This document shows, piece by piece, positions 1 through 9,246 of a DNA stretch of 64,000 nucleotides. The stretch comes from Sulfolobus acidocaldarius SUSAZ (GTDB lineage: Archaea; Thermoproteota; Thermoprotei_A; Sulfolobales; Sulfolobaceae): positions 186,001 to 250,000 of the forward strand of contig CP006977.1 of the NCBI GenBank assembly GCA_000508305.1, in the 5' to 3' direction. Within the stretch, counting starts at the first letter, position 1; the number at the start of each line of letters is the position of its first letter. The notes under the pieces are model-generated. The model was not told the origin of the DNA. It searched no databases and saw only the letters and a list, made by a program, of their open reading frames with translations. The translations under genes and the position numbers were made by a program.

Positions 1-334
1 TCCCATAGCCTATTATGGCTCTATCCCCTAACCATTTAACGTACTTCTCTTCAACATTTAAGCCTAAACTTAACCATTTATTGACGACATCATTACTCAC
101 TTTTCCTAGTGTATAAGACGTAAAGGACTTAAGCGGAATATTATGCCTAAGGTAAAACTCCTTGGACAGTATAGAGAGTTCAACATCCTTTCCAACCAAC
201 AACAAAGAGTGAATAAGCGTTGGCGGAAATTTTCTAAATCCACTCTCTACCACAGATACCTCATGACCCTTCTCCTTAAGCATGTGATATATAGAACTTC
301 CTAGTATACCTTTGCCAACTACTAAGACTTTCAC
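1..334 (-). CDS. FAD-dependent oxidoreductase, N-terminal part (cut by window start)
   Basis: The reading frame starts with GTG at 334 and runs off the left edge, giving about 111 residues. The N terminus reads VKVLVVGKGILGSSIYHMLK, a Rossmann dinucleotide-binding motif (GxGxxG) followed by an acidic residue at the end of strand 2 (VSVVES). This is typical of glycine-oxidase/DAO-like flavoproteins, which oxidise amino or hydroxy acids. The substrate cannot be read from this fragment. It is divergent from the gene starting at 371, so the short spacer must hold both promoters. Confidence 0.7.
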   Translation of the reverse strand, partial: MKVLVVGKGILGSSIYHMLKEKGHEVSVVESGFRKFPPTLIHSLLLVGKDVELSILSKEFYLRHNIPLKSFTSYTLGKVSNDVVNKWLSLGLNVEEKYVKWLGDRAIIGYG

Positions 335-370
335 TTAATCCTTAAAGCCTAATACACTAAAAAATTTATT

Positions 371-1168
371 GTGATCGCTGAGGGTTACTTCGTTAAGTAT
401 GAGGGCGTTTATTGGGCTGTTAAAGGATGCTTTCATCCACAAGGTTATGTTGTAGGCATACCTAGGTTGTATAAAGGCGAGAAGATTAAGAGGTATAATG
501 ACGCCATGAGTATCGTAAGAAAGGATTTTCCGCATTTACTACGATATGTTGAGGAGATAGGTGTTGAAGTTCCTTTAATACCCCTTAAGGACTCCGAGGT
601 ACTAAATCCTTTTGACCTTAAGAAGGTAACAGATCCTAAGGTTAAGTACTTTATATCACTATTCAGACATGTGGGAATTACGGGAAGTTTACTCTATTTT
701 CAAGGCAAGAACTTTAACGATATTGATTTACTTTCATTTGACATAGGGAACTATGAGATACTCAGGGAGCTCAGAAGAGCTGGGATAACTAAGTCACTGA
801 GTTCCTTTAACCAAGGTGAGGTTGAAATATTAAACTCTCATGACTTTAATCTGCTAAAAAGGGAGAGAGTTTTGGAAGGAATATTTCACGACATTCCTTA
901 TACTTTTAAGATAGTTGAGTGTGAGGATTTCGGAAAAGTTAAAAGAGTGGAAAGATTTGAGGGGAAGGTAACTATAGACAAAACCTTGAAACCTTATTCT
1001 TTACCCGTAAAGTACCTAACTGATACTGGTCATGTTTTGACGTCTTTTAGAATAAGGTTCACAGAGTTAAAGGAGGGATTAGAGCTTTATGTGGATGGTT
1101 TCTTGCTAGAAAGAGATAAATTCAGTGATATTGATTTAGACATAGCCCGAAAGGTGGAAATTCTTTGA
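371..1168 (+). CDS. Conserved protein with nucleotidyltransferase-like motif
   Basis: 265 residues from GTG 371. A central ITGSLLYF segment followed by NDIDLLSF resembles the GS-(x)n-DxD signature of the polymerase-beta nucleotidyltransferase fold. The N-terminal 90 residues ([12 protein letters not shown]) look like a separate substrate-binding part, and no membrane segments are seen. The TGA stop overlaps the TTG start of moaB by three bases, so the two are probably translated together. The fold call is by motif only and the substrate is unknown. Confidence 0.6.
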   Translation: MIAEGYFVKYEGVYWAVKGCFHPQGYVVGIPRLYKGEKIKRYNDAMSIVRKDFPHLLRYVEEIGVEVPLIPLKDSEVLNPFDLKKVTDPKVKYFISLFRHVGITGSLLYFQGKNFNDIDLLSFDIGNYEILRELRRAGITKSLSSFNQGEVEILNSHDFNLLKRERVLEGIFHDIPYTFKIVECEDFGKVKRVERFEGKVTIDKTLKPYSLPVKYLTDTGHVLTSFRIRFTELKEGLELYVDGFLLERDKFSDIDLDIARKVEIL

Positions 1169-1701
1169 CAGCACATGAGAAACACAAGGAACATGCACCT
1201 AAGGAAGTGAGGTTTTACGTGATTACGATAAGTACTTCACGATATGAGAAATTCATAAAGAGAGAGACTATTGTAGATGAGTCTGGAGATGCTATAAAGG
1301 AATCAATTATAAGTGAAGGTTATAAGGTGGTAGGGTATACATTGATACCTGATAACAAGATAAAAATACTTAGAGCTTTTTCTGAAGCACTTGATAGTCC
1401 AGATGTGGACGTCATAATTTCAACTGGAGGCACAGGCTACTCTACAACAGATGTCACGGTTGAAACAATAAGAAAAATATTTGACAGGGAGATTGAAGGA
1501 TACGGTGATGTATTTAGAATGGTAAGTTATAATGATCCTAAAGTTAGGTCAGCATCTTACTTATCCAAATCGACTGCTGGGATTATAGGTGATAAAGTTG
1601 TTTTCCTCCTACCTGGGTCACCAGACGCTGTGAAATTAGCAATGAAGGAGCTTATTCTACCGGAGATCGGTCATTTACTCTACTTAGTGAGAGGGAAATG
1701 A
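1165..1701 (+). CDS. moaB: Molybdenum cofactor biosynthesis protein MoaB
   Basis: 178 residues, TTG start overlapping the previous stop. The MoaB/MogA fold is clear: [10 protein letters not shown] near the N terminus, [18 protein letters not shown] in the middle (the GGTG loop that binds molybdopterin) and [16 protein letters not shown] near the end. MoaB adenylylates molybdopterin ahead of molybdate insertion. Length fits the family. Sulfolobales use the tungsto/molybdo cofactor in aldehyde and sulfur oxidoreductases. The stop overlaps the next ATG. Confidence 0.92.
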   Translation: MTAHEKHKEHAPKEVRFYVITISTSRYEKFIKRETIVDESGDAIKESIISEGYKVVGYTLIPDNKIKILRAFSEALDSPDVDVIISTGGTGYSTTDVTVETIRKIFDREIEGYGDVFRMVSYNDPKVRSASYLSKSTAGIIGDKVVFLLPGSPDAVKLAMKELILPEIGHLLYLVRGK

Positions 1702-2186
1702 GGCTTTACGCCCACTACGTGTTTACTATAGGTGTGCTCGTATTCATAAATTCGTTTCTTGTGACCCCGTTATCCCCTCCTAATTATTATGACAGTTTGT
1801 TCTACAGCGGTTTACTTTCAGTCTTTTCAAATACCCTTATTGATAGGTTGGGGCATGAAATACGGGGTAAATACATCTCTAGGACTCCTACTACCCACAC
1901 TTTTCCGAGGTCTATGCTTTGGAGCTTACTTATCAGTGTTTTACTTTCTGTTCTCTTCTTTTACGTTAGACATGCTATCCCTTACTATCTGTTGGTTGAT
2001 GGGGTTATTGCTGGTCCTTCCCACATGGTCTTAGATATCTTCACAGAGAGGGGTATATACGTGAAGAGGAATGGCAAGTGGAGAAGGTTTGCTTTAGCCC
2101 ACTTTAGGTATAACAATCCAGCTGTTAATGGGTTGGCTGTGTTGATAGGATTCCTATTGATGACTATACCGTTAGGTGTACTTTAA
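1698..2186 (+). CDS. DUF1286-type integral membrane protein
   Basis: 162 residues, overlapping moaB by four bases. Hydrophobic segments lie at about residues 7-27, 32-45, 72-92, 97-117 and 140-160. A conserved-looking polar stretch ([15 protein letters not shown]) and a histidine-rich stretch ([10 protein letters not shown]) between helices suggest a membrane enzyme or metal-binding protein. The arrangement matches the archaeal DUF1286 family, whose role is not known to me. Translational coupling to moaB need not mean shared function. Confidence 0.75.
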   Translation: MRLYAHYVFTIGVLVFINSFLVTPLSPPNYYDSLFYSGLLSVFSNTLIDRLGHEIRGKYISRTPTTHTFPRSMLWSLLISVLLSVLFFYVRHAIPYYLLVDGVIAGPSHMVLDIFTERGIYVKRNGKWRRFALAHFRYNNPAVNGLAVLIGFLLMTIPLGVL

Positions 2187-2242
2187 ATTTATAATATTAT
2201 TATAGTTGTGTTATTAAAGATAATAACACTAAAAACGAAAGG

Positions 2243-2252
2243 TTTTTAAATA
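2243..2252 (+). promoter_or_regulatory. TATA box for the RelE-like gene
   Basis: TTTTTAAATA lies 22 bases before GTG 2274, the usual distance for a leaderless Sulfolobus transcript. It supports 2274 rather than ATG 2378 as the original start. Confidence 0.5.
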
Positions 2253-2273
2253 TACAGACTTCTAAAGTTAGTT

Positions 2274-2587
2274 GTGGCTTGTGAAAGGTACAAAATAATG
2301 TTCAGGATGAGGAAAGTTAGAAATGAAAAAGACCTACCAGGTTCATAGCAAAGCGGTTCTCTAATATCGAGTACCTAATGCTAATAGTGGACAAATTGGA
2401 ACTCATAAAAAGCAATCCATTTCACTACGCTAGAGAGAAATTGAATAAGGAGGACCTATACGGCAACGATATGTTTTCTATAGAAGTCACTGGTAACATT
2501 AGGATACTTTACAGTGTAGACGCAAAAAACTGTATCATTTACGTTTGGGGGATTGGTTCTCACAAGGACGTTTATGGTCGGGATTAA
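2274..2587 (+). pseudogene. RelE/ParE-like toxin gene with an apparent frameshift
   Basis: The intact frame 2378-2587 gives 69 residues starting MLIVDKLELIKSNP and ending in IRILYSVDAKNCIIYVWGIGSHKDVYG, the C-terminal strand pattern of RelE/ParE-like mRNA interferases. The frame stays open upstream to 2327 and reads RFIAKRFSNIEYL, matching the first helix of these toxins, but has no start codon. A second frame opens at GTG 2274, placed behind a TATA box, and reads FRMRKVRNEK before meeting the other frame at the A-run near 2326-2330. A one-base shift there would restore a protein of about 103 residues. No antitoxin gene is seen directly upstream, so this is a decayed toxin, a sequencing error, or a shorter protein from 2378. 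Confidence 0.55.
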
Positions 2588-2693
2588 GCTCATAATAGGC
2601 TTCAATAAGCATTTGCCTAAACTTCTCTAAGTCCTCATCTGACTCTAGAAGTGGATAACCGTAACCTTTCTCGTCCTTCTCAACTATTTTCAT
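2535..2693 (-). CDS. Possible 52-residue small protein
   Basis: A frame from ATG 2693 encodes an acidic N-terminal part (MKIVEKDEKGYGYPLLESDE, then DLEKFRQMLIEAYYEL) that looks like a real helical protein, while the last 15 residues run antisense into the RelE-like gene. A T-rich element (CCCTTTTTATG) sits about 28 bases upstream. It could be an antitoxin-like protein in convergent position, but this is inference only. Confidence 0.3.
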   Translation of the reverse strand: MKIVEKDEKGYGYPLLESDEDLEKFRQMLIEAYYELNPDHKRPCENQSPKRK

Positions 2694-3385
2694 ATGTATA
2701 AACTTGTCGGAAGAGCATAAAAAGGGCTTTGGACTTGGATGTGTATTGGCTTTGAATTTAATGCCCAGTTAACCGAGGAGAATTTAACTATAGGTATACA
2801 AAAATATTGAAGCCTCACCTTTAATGGAGGGAAAGGAAACCAATAGCTAAAGAAAGACTAGAATATATCTTCTTTATGGCGGAAATCACTGACTATATTT
2901 GATACTGTCAGGGTAATTGACCTTTTTGAAATCTTTTCACGTTATTTACTAACTTGTTGAAAGTTACAAGTCTCTTCCAAACAAAACCTAAATATTTCTC
3001 CTCTTTATTTAGCTCTACACATTACTTAGCAACGCCTAAAACAATTGGTTAAGCCCACAATCGAGGACTTTCGTTAAATGATGAAACTATGCCTAAGATA
3101 CAGGAATCAGCTACTAGGACTCACATAGTTAATATTTCATGGTTATAAGTGACCATAATATGAAAAGTGAGCTTCAACTGTGAAGTTCATTGACAATTTT
3201 GCATACTTTACAACAATATATTTTTATTAAAGGAATATCAAGCTATACTAAGAGAAGAAGAGGGTTATACATCAACAAAATTTCATGTATTAATCTGGAG
3301 TAGGTAATTGCGGGAATGATGGTCAAAAGTTATTTGACTTTCTGATATATTCAGTCTTTTCTTCATCTTTACTCTTTGTAATAAG
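2694..3385. other. Long spacer without a convincing gene
   Basis: About 700 bases with stops in all frames. Short coding-like scraps occur around 3000-3130 but none is longer than about 25 codons. One segment at 2809-2843 resembles the IS605-type hairpin found elsewhere in the window. The region looks like decayed mobile DNA. Confidence 0.5.
2809..2843 (+). repeat. Degenerate copy of the IS605-type end hairpin
   Basis: The order AAGCCTCACCTTTAAT then GGAGGGAAAGGAA follows the better copies at 59001 and 60361 (GCCTCGCC, loop, GGCGGGGAGGAAGTCAG), but the stem is weak and the GTCAG tail is lost. Confidence 0.3.
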
Positions 3386-3393
3386 CTTTTATT
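3386..3393 (+). promoter_or_regulatory. TATA box for the kdgA-kdgK-gapN cluster
   Basis: CTTTTATT lies 24-31 bases before the kdgA ATG at 3417, as expected for a leaderless or very short-leader message. Confidence 0.5.
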
Positions 3394-3416
3394 ATTCAAT
3401 TACAACTACTCTTTCT

Positions 3417-5229
<1,813 letters not shown>

Positions 5230-5258
5230 AAAATCAGCATATTATATTATAACTAATT

Positions 5259-6782
5259 ATGGTAAAGTTAAACGAATTACCTAAAGAGTTTCAAGACCTC
5301 TACACGATCGACTCAGACGGCGTACCTCATTTTAAGACCTTTTTAGCAGGTACTTGGGCATCTTCAAAGGACTTTGAGAACGTGAAGAGCCCAATAGATC
5401 TAGAGGTATACGCGAGAGTTCCTAGGCTCAACTACGAAATGATAGACTCTGTGATAGCAAATATACACTATAAAGGAAGATGGGAAATTAGGGACATTCC
5501 AGGGGAGAAGAGGCTAAAATTGTACGATAGAATTGCAAACCTCCTGGATAAGTATAGAGAGGATTTTATCCAAGTATTAGTAGTAGGAAATGGCAAAACA
5601 GTATCTTCTGCAAGGGGAGAGGTCAATGCGTCAATTGAGAGACTTTTAAGGGCTGACCTGGATGTGAGAAAGCTTTATGGGGAGTACGTTCCAGGCGACT
5701 GGAGTAGTGAGAGCTTAGAGTCTGAGGCTATAATAAGGAGGGAACCATTGGGAATTGTATTGGCTATAACCCCGTTTAACTATCCACTTTTTGATGTGGT
5801 GAACAAGTTCGTGTACTCAACTGTGGCAGGGAATGCTTTTGTACTAAAACCGGCTATCTCAACTCCTATTCCTGCTATAATGTTTGCAAAACTGGCTGAA
5901 ATTGCCGGATTTCCAAAAAATGCTTTAGCGGTGATAACCCTGCCAGGGAAGGAAATGGACAAGGTGGTTCAAGATAAGAGGTTAAGCGTCATCTCCATAA
6001 CAGGAAGCACTGAGACTGGGGAGCACATTATGAAGGTTGGAGGGATAAAGCAATACATAATGGAGCTAGGGGGTGGAGATTCCGTAATAGTTATGAAAGA
6101 TGCAGATATAACTTCTACAGCCCAAAAGATCGTAACAGGAATAACTAGTTATTCAGGACAAAGATGTGACTCCATAAAATTCATTTTCGCGGAAGATGAG
6201 ATATACGAAAAGCTAAAATTGGCTCTAGTAGAAGAATTAAAGAAAATTAAAGTTGGAGATCCTAGAGATCCAAATGTAAATATGGGTCCAATTATAGATT
6301 CAAAAACTGTGGACGAGTTCGAGTTCTCTTTGAAAGACGTAGTTGAGAAGGGAGGAGTGATCCTTTATGGGGGTAAAAGACTGGGTCCCACATATATAGA
6401 GCCAACTGTTATAGAGGCTGATAAAAGTAAGGTGAAAGACCTCTATCTATATAAGAAAGAAGTTTTCCTTTCTATAGCTGTCTTAGTAAAAGTAAACGAT
6501 ATCTCCGAGGCAATAAGTTTATCTAACGAGAGAAGGTACGGGTTAGATGCAGCAATATTTGGTACTGACATAAATGAAATAAGGAGAGCAATAAGGTTCT
6601 TGGAAGTGGGCGCAGTGTACATTAATGATTACCCTAGGCACGGTATAGGTTACTTCCCGTTCGGCGGACGCAAGGATTCCGGAATAGGAAGAGAAGGAAT
6701 AGGTTACACAATTGAGGATGTGACTACGTATAAGACTATAGTATACAATTATAGAGGGAAAGGCATATGGGAGTATTTATAG
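5259..6782 (+). CDS. gapN: Non-phosphorylating glyceraldehyde-3-phosphate dehydrogenase
   Basis: 507 residues of the aldehyde dehydrogenase superfamily. It oxidises glyceraldehyde-3-phosphate straight to 3-phosphoglycerate. Catalytic residues are visible: N174 in TPFNYP, E269 in IMELGGG and nucleophile C303 in YSGQRCDS. The third gene of the kdgA-kdgK-gapN cluster with a 29-base gap, it completes the lower semiphosphorylative pathway. The early C-terminal region includes [10 protein letters not shown], typical of the archaeal GAPN branch. Confidence 0.93.
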   Translation: MVKLNELPKEFQDLYTIDSDGVPHFKTFLAGTWASSKDFENVKSPIDLEVYARVPRLNYEMIDSVIANIHYKGRWEIRDIPGEKRLKLYDRIANLLDKYREDFIQVLVVGNGKTVSSARGEVNASIERLLRADLDVRKLYGEYVPGDWSSESLESEAIIRREPLGIVLAITPFNYPLFDVVNKFVYSTVAGNAFVLKPAISTPIPAIMFAKLAEIAGFPKNALAVITLPGKEMDKVVQDKRLSVISITGSTETGEHIMKVGGIKQYIMELGGGDSVIVMKDADITSTAQKIVTGITSYSGQRCDSIKFIFAEDEIYEKLKLALVEELKKIKVGDPRDPNVNMGPIIDSKTVDEFEFSLKDVVEKGGVILYGGKRLGPTYIEPTVIEADKSKVKDLYLYKKEVFLSIAVLVKVNDISEAISLSNERRYGLDAAIFGTDINEIRRAIRFLEVGAVYINDYPRHGIGYFPFGGRKDSGIGREGIGYTIEDVTTYKTIVYNYRGKGIWEYL

Positions 6783-6838
6783 ATGTAGAACAACCTTCTA
6801 AGAAAGTATTAGTTTAACAGATTAGTGCCCAACGAAAT

Positions 6839-7159
6839 CTATAAGCCTTTTTTACTTTGCAACGTGGGGATAAAGGGCTCACCAGAGAACTCCAACTTGT
6901 CCGTAATCTTGACCTGAATTAACCTGCAGTTACTTCCACAACTTGTCTTTGACTCTGGTTCCTTAAGCATCTCTCCCGTAATAAGGCTAAATACAGCATA
7001 ATGGAATGGACACTTTATCTTATCATCAAATATTTCAACGCCTTTTTCAAGAATAGGTCTTCTCTTGTGAGGGCACCCAGCCAACCAGGTATAAGTTTTA
7101 CCATCCTTTCTATAAATCATTATAGGGTAACCCTCTATTTCTTTAACTTCAATACTCAT
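6839..7159 (-). CDS. Rieske-type [2Fe-2S] ferredoxin-like protein
   Basis: 106 residues. The cluster motif reads GCPHKRRP about 20 residues before CPFHYAVF, giving the two Cys and two His ligands of a Rieske site. No membrane anchor or signal is present, so it is a soluble electron carrier of the dioxygenase-ferredoxin type rather than a respiratory subunit. It is convergent with gapN and has no oxygenase beside it, so its partner is unknown. Confidence 0.88.
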   Translation of the reverse strand: MSIEVKEIEGYPIMIYRKDGKTYTWLAGCPHKRRPILEKGVEIFDDKIKCPFHYAVFSLITGEMLKEPESKTSCGSNCRLIQVKITDKLEFSGEPFIPTLQSKKGL

Positions 7160-7217
7160 GTGATGTAGATACTATGTGTGATCTTAAAAGATTTACAAGT
7201 CACCATTGCCATGAACT

Positions 7218-7239
7218 ATTGCTAATCATGATGAGCAAT
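7218..7239. promoter_or_regulatory. Near-perfect 22-bp palindrome upstream of the Rieske gene
   Basis: Arms ATTGCT and AGCAAT enclose ATCATGAT, itself a palindrome; only one symmetric position fails to match. It lies about 60-80 bases upstream of the Rieske ATG, just beyond a TATA-like CTTTTAAGA on the minus strand, as expected for an activator or dimeric repressor site. Confidence 0.45.
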
Positions 7240-7477
7240 AAAGTGAATTTTGAAAAGGCTAATCTTACAGTAATCCAATTTCCTGTTTTACTACATCAAG
7301 AACAAATTTATAATGTTAAATTCTGATTTCTTACCTGATTAAATAAGGATTTTAGAGCGAAAATTTTTAATTTTTAAAAAACTATTATATAACATTGGGG
7401 GAGTAGATTTTCTTATTATTCCCTCTGTTGAATTAGATTATTTACAGGTCAATTTTTTATCTTTCCAGGAAATTCTC
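7240..7477. other. AT-rich spacer, possibly including the 5' part of the next gene
   Basis: Contains a T/A-rich block near 7361-7380 usable as a TATA box for rightward transcription. From 7394 the plus strand is coding-like in the frame of the small ORF at 7478, but no legal start codon is present. Confidence 0.4.
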
Positions 7478-7618
7478 GTGAAATACGTTGCTAGTAAGTT
7501 TGTAATACGTAGCATTTTGGAGGTGAAAGATTTACTCAGGGTACCGCAATATGTAAGTCAACAGTTAGTCCTAACCGGAGATTACGTAATTCTACCCTCC
7601 AAAGGGATAAGAAAATGA
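7478..7618 (+). CDS. Small hypothetical protein, start uncertain
   Basis: The frame ends with TGA at 7616-7618, overlapping the ATG of the next gene as ATGA. From GTG 7478 it gives 46 residues (VKYVASKFVIRSILEVKDLL onward). The same frame is open and protein-like back to 7397, reading GVDFLIIPSVELDYLQ, but with no ATG/GTG/TTG. A TTG directly before a run of five G at 7397-7401 would give MGGVDFL if the run had six, so a one-base error or mutation is likely. No family recognised. Confidence 0.45.
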   Translation: MKYVASKFVIRSILEVKDLLRVPQYVSQQLVLTGDYVILPSKGIRK

Positions 7619-8082
7619 GTATTAGGGATGTTCTAATCGGTCTGGTTAACCATATGACTGTAGCGGATAGAAAAATAAGATCATATTTACCTTTAAATGG
7701 GAACGAGGCTGTTGAAGTTGAGTCCACCCTTAAGGAGTTGGGATTTGTCTCATGTACTTTTATGTTTAGGGAGGCTAAACGATACATAAAACTGATAGAC
7801 AAGACCAAGAGGGTCTCTGCGTTATTGGATGAAAGATTTTTATCAATTAGTTTCTATAATGTAGTTAAACCTAAGGATAAGGTAGTAAGCAATATAGTTG
7901 ATGCGCTAAATGAAATAGAGGGTTCCAGGATAGGTACAAGGGTGGTTGTACCTAGTATAATGCATGAATTCGATAAAGCCGAAGTGTTAATTTTATTGCA
8001 AAGCTATGGCTATAAGATAGTTAAGGATCATGGGTTTGATTTAATAAATATTCTGAAGGTGAAGGGGGTAATGTGGTCTTGA
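7615..8082 (+). CDS. Hypothetical protein, 155 residues
   Basis: Starts with ATG inside the stop of the preceding small ORF, so it is likely the second gene of a two-gene unit. The protein is mixed alpha/beta with no membrane segment and no Cys-rich motif. It includes VESTLKELGFVSCTFMF and a second similar-looking half (MHEFDKAEVLILLQSYGYKI), suggesting two related subdomains. No family recognised. Confidence 0.6.
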   Translation: MSIRDVLIGLVNHMTVADRKIRSYLPLNGNEAVEVESTLKELGFVSCTFMFREAKRYIKLIDKTKRVSALLDERFLSISFYNVVKPKDKVVSNIVDALNEIEGSRIGTRVVVPSIMHEFDKAEVLILLQSYGYKIVKDHGFDLINILKVKGVMWS

Positions 8083-8311
8083 CTGTTTTTTGGAAGGCGA
8101 TGAAAGAGAAGATAGGTTATTTATAGTTAATTTTGTGGTCCGTTCATTAAATCAATTGAATGTAGCGTATCTTTAGAACGGTATTAGGAGACTTTCGAGT
8201 ATGGTAATTCCCTTAATTCCTCTAAGTCCTGAGTGGTAATCTTAGAAGCTATGTTTTATGAAGTTGAGGACGAACTCAAATCAAGAATTATATCTCGAAT
8301 ATTAAGCTAAT

Positions 8312-8319
8312 TTTATAAA
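8312..8319 (+). promoter_or_regulatory. TATA box for the small membrane ORF
   Basis: TTTATAAA is centred about 26 bases before ATG 8342, a textbook Sulfolobus promoter, and is the main support for the short ORF downstream. Confidence 0.55.
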
Positions 8320-8341
8320 TTTCTCAAGTTTAGACTAATAT

Positions 8342-8485
8342 ATGAATCCCTTTCCATTACTACTGACATTTATGTTGTATTTAAGACCTGTAGTTGGAGA
8401 TTTCGGTATAATATTCCTGTTTCTCTCATTTCTAGCATCACTTATCCTGTTGTTTCTCTCATCTATTTTAGCTATCATTATTTAA
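8342..8485 (+). CDS. 47-residue hydrophobic membrane peptide
   Basis: Almost wholly hydrophobic: one segment at residues 3-14 and a long one at 22-47, joined by RPVVGD. It lies behind a strong TATA box in a leaderless arrangement and ends by overlapping the convergent ORF 8478-8675 by eight bases. No family recognised. Small membrane proteins of this kind are common and poorly annotated in Sulfolobales. Confidence 0.5.
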   Translation: MNPFPLLLTFMLYLRPVVGDFGIIFLFLSFLASLILLFLSSILAIII

Positions 8486-8675
8486 TTAGATTATTTGACG
8501 GATTATTCTGAGTCTTCTGTTGTCTTATTATCATTTCCTGCCTCACTTTTAAGAGTCTTTTTAGTACCTCAGATTTGACTCTCCGCCAGTCCTCCCCATT
8601 TCTCACTTTTATCCTTACTAGGACTGCCACATATTCTTTGTCAAATTGTTCATTAAAGTAGGGACCATTTTCCAC
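8478..8675 (-). CDS. Small charged hypothetical protein
   Basis: 65 residues from GTG 8675. The sequence is highly charged, with a strand-helix pattern (YVAVLVRIKVRNGEDWRRVK, then an arginine/lysine-rich helix). It could be a nucleic-acid-binding protein but has no recognisable motif. It is downstream of the small membrane gene at 8965 on the same strand. Confidence 0.45.
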   Translation of the reverse strand: MENGPYFNEQFDKEYVAVLVRIKVRNGEDWRRVKSEVLKRLLKVRQEMIIRQQKTQNNPSNNLIK

Positions 8676-8686
8676 TTCATAGTCTT

Positions 8687-8965
8687 TTACAACCTGATAA
8701 AAGAATTACAAACCTCGCCTTTTAAGGCGGGGAGTGGGTCAGATGCAACGTTTGGTATCTTTATCTCTCTCACTACTTCCCCTAGGCTCCAACTTAAGAG
8801 GAAACCTAACGCTAGAATTAAGCCAAGTCTTATCCAAAGAATATTGTCAGGAGTAAAAATTCCATTATTCAATTGACTAGATTGAAGCACTCTCAGTATG
8901 TAATTTATAATTCCAAAGGCTACAATAGAGGATAGAAGAATTATGATGAACTTTTGTAACTTCAT
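8687..8965 (-). CDS. Small membrane protein with a C terminus read from a hairpin repeat
   Basis: 92 residues with two transmembrane segments at about 5-25 and 44-62, then a basic cytoplasmic-like tail. The last 16 or so residues (SDPLPALKGEVCN) are translated from the IS605-type hairpin at 8713-8742, so the original C terminus was probably replaced when that repeat arrived. ATG 8965 has a strong TATA box 21-31 bases upstream. No family recognised. Confidence 0.5.
   Translation of the reverse strand: MKLQKFIIILLSSIVAFGIINYILRVLQSSQLNNGIFTPDNILWIRLGLILALGFLLSWSLGEVVREIKIPNVASDPLPALKGEVCNSFIRL
8713..8742 (+). repeat. IS200/IS605-type end hairpin, copy 1
   Basis: CCTCGCCTT and AAGGCGGGG form a nine-base-pair stem (one T-G pair) with a TT loop, followed by AGTGGGTCAG. 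The same order, stem then GTCAG tail, recurs at 59001, 60361 and, inverted, 61684. No tnpA or tnpB is adjacent. Confidence 0.6.
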
Positions 8966-8985
8966 AGATCTAGCATTTTTCAGGA

Positions 8986-8996
8986 ATTATATAAAC
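8986..8996 (-). promoter_or_regulatory. TATA box for the small membrane gene at 8965
   Basis: On the minus strand this reads GTTTATATAAT, 21-31 bases before the ATG at 8965. Confidence 0.55.
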
Positions 8997-9010
8997 TTAT
9001 TACATAACCT

Positions 9011-9045
9011 TACTTCCCCCCAAAAGGCGGGGGTTTCCCCATTAC
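9011..9045 (-). repeat. IS605-type end hairpin, copy 2, inverted and diverged
   Basis: On the minus strand the order is AAACCCCCGCC, TTTT, GGGGGGAAGTAAG, matching the stem-plus-AAGT pattern of the other copies but with a worn tail. It is inverted relative to copy 1, and the pair brackets the small membrane gene. Confidence 0.5.
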
Positions 9046-9246
9046 GTAAATTCATAGAAAACCTAAATGAGTTTTATCCTACATCAAGAATTCATCATAT
9101 CAATTTTTGAATCATTTCTCCAAATAATTTATAAGTAATGACTCTTACTCTTTAATCTAATACATTTCCAATTCTTCTAAAAACAACTCAAAATATAGGA
9201 GAGATTTTCCATAAAATCTTTTAAGTAAATAGATCATATTATAAAT

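Noticed and set aside
1789-2034. 81-codon frame inside the DUF1286 gene
   Set aside because: Fully inside a well-supported membrane-protein gene in another frame; no promoter of its own.
3070-3130. ATGATGA box suggesting a C/D box RNA in the spacer before kdgA
   Set aside because: No CTGA box at the right spacing; only one of the four boxes is present.
3310-3345. ATGATGG...CTGA pair before kdgA
   Set aside because: Boxes only about 28 bases apart with no internal C'/D' pair; likely chance.
8180-8310. Short coding-like string ending in VEDELKSRIISRILS before the 47-residue ORF
   Set aside because: Only 25 codons from GTG with no recognisable family; could be a gene remnant but not supportable.
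8646-8876. 76-codon plus-strand frame across the hairpin region
   Set aside because: Antisense shadow of two minus-strand ORFs; protein-like quality is poor.
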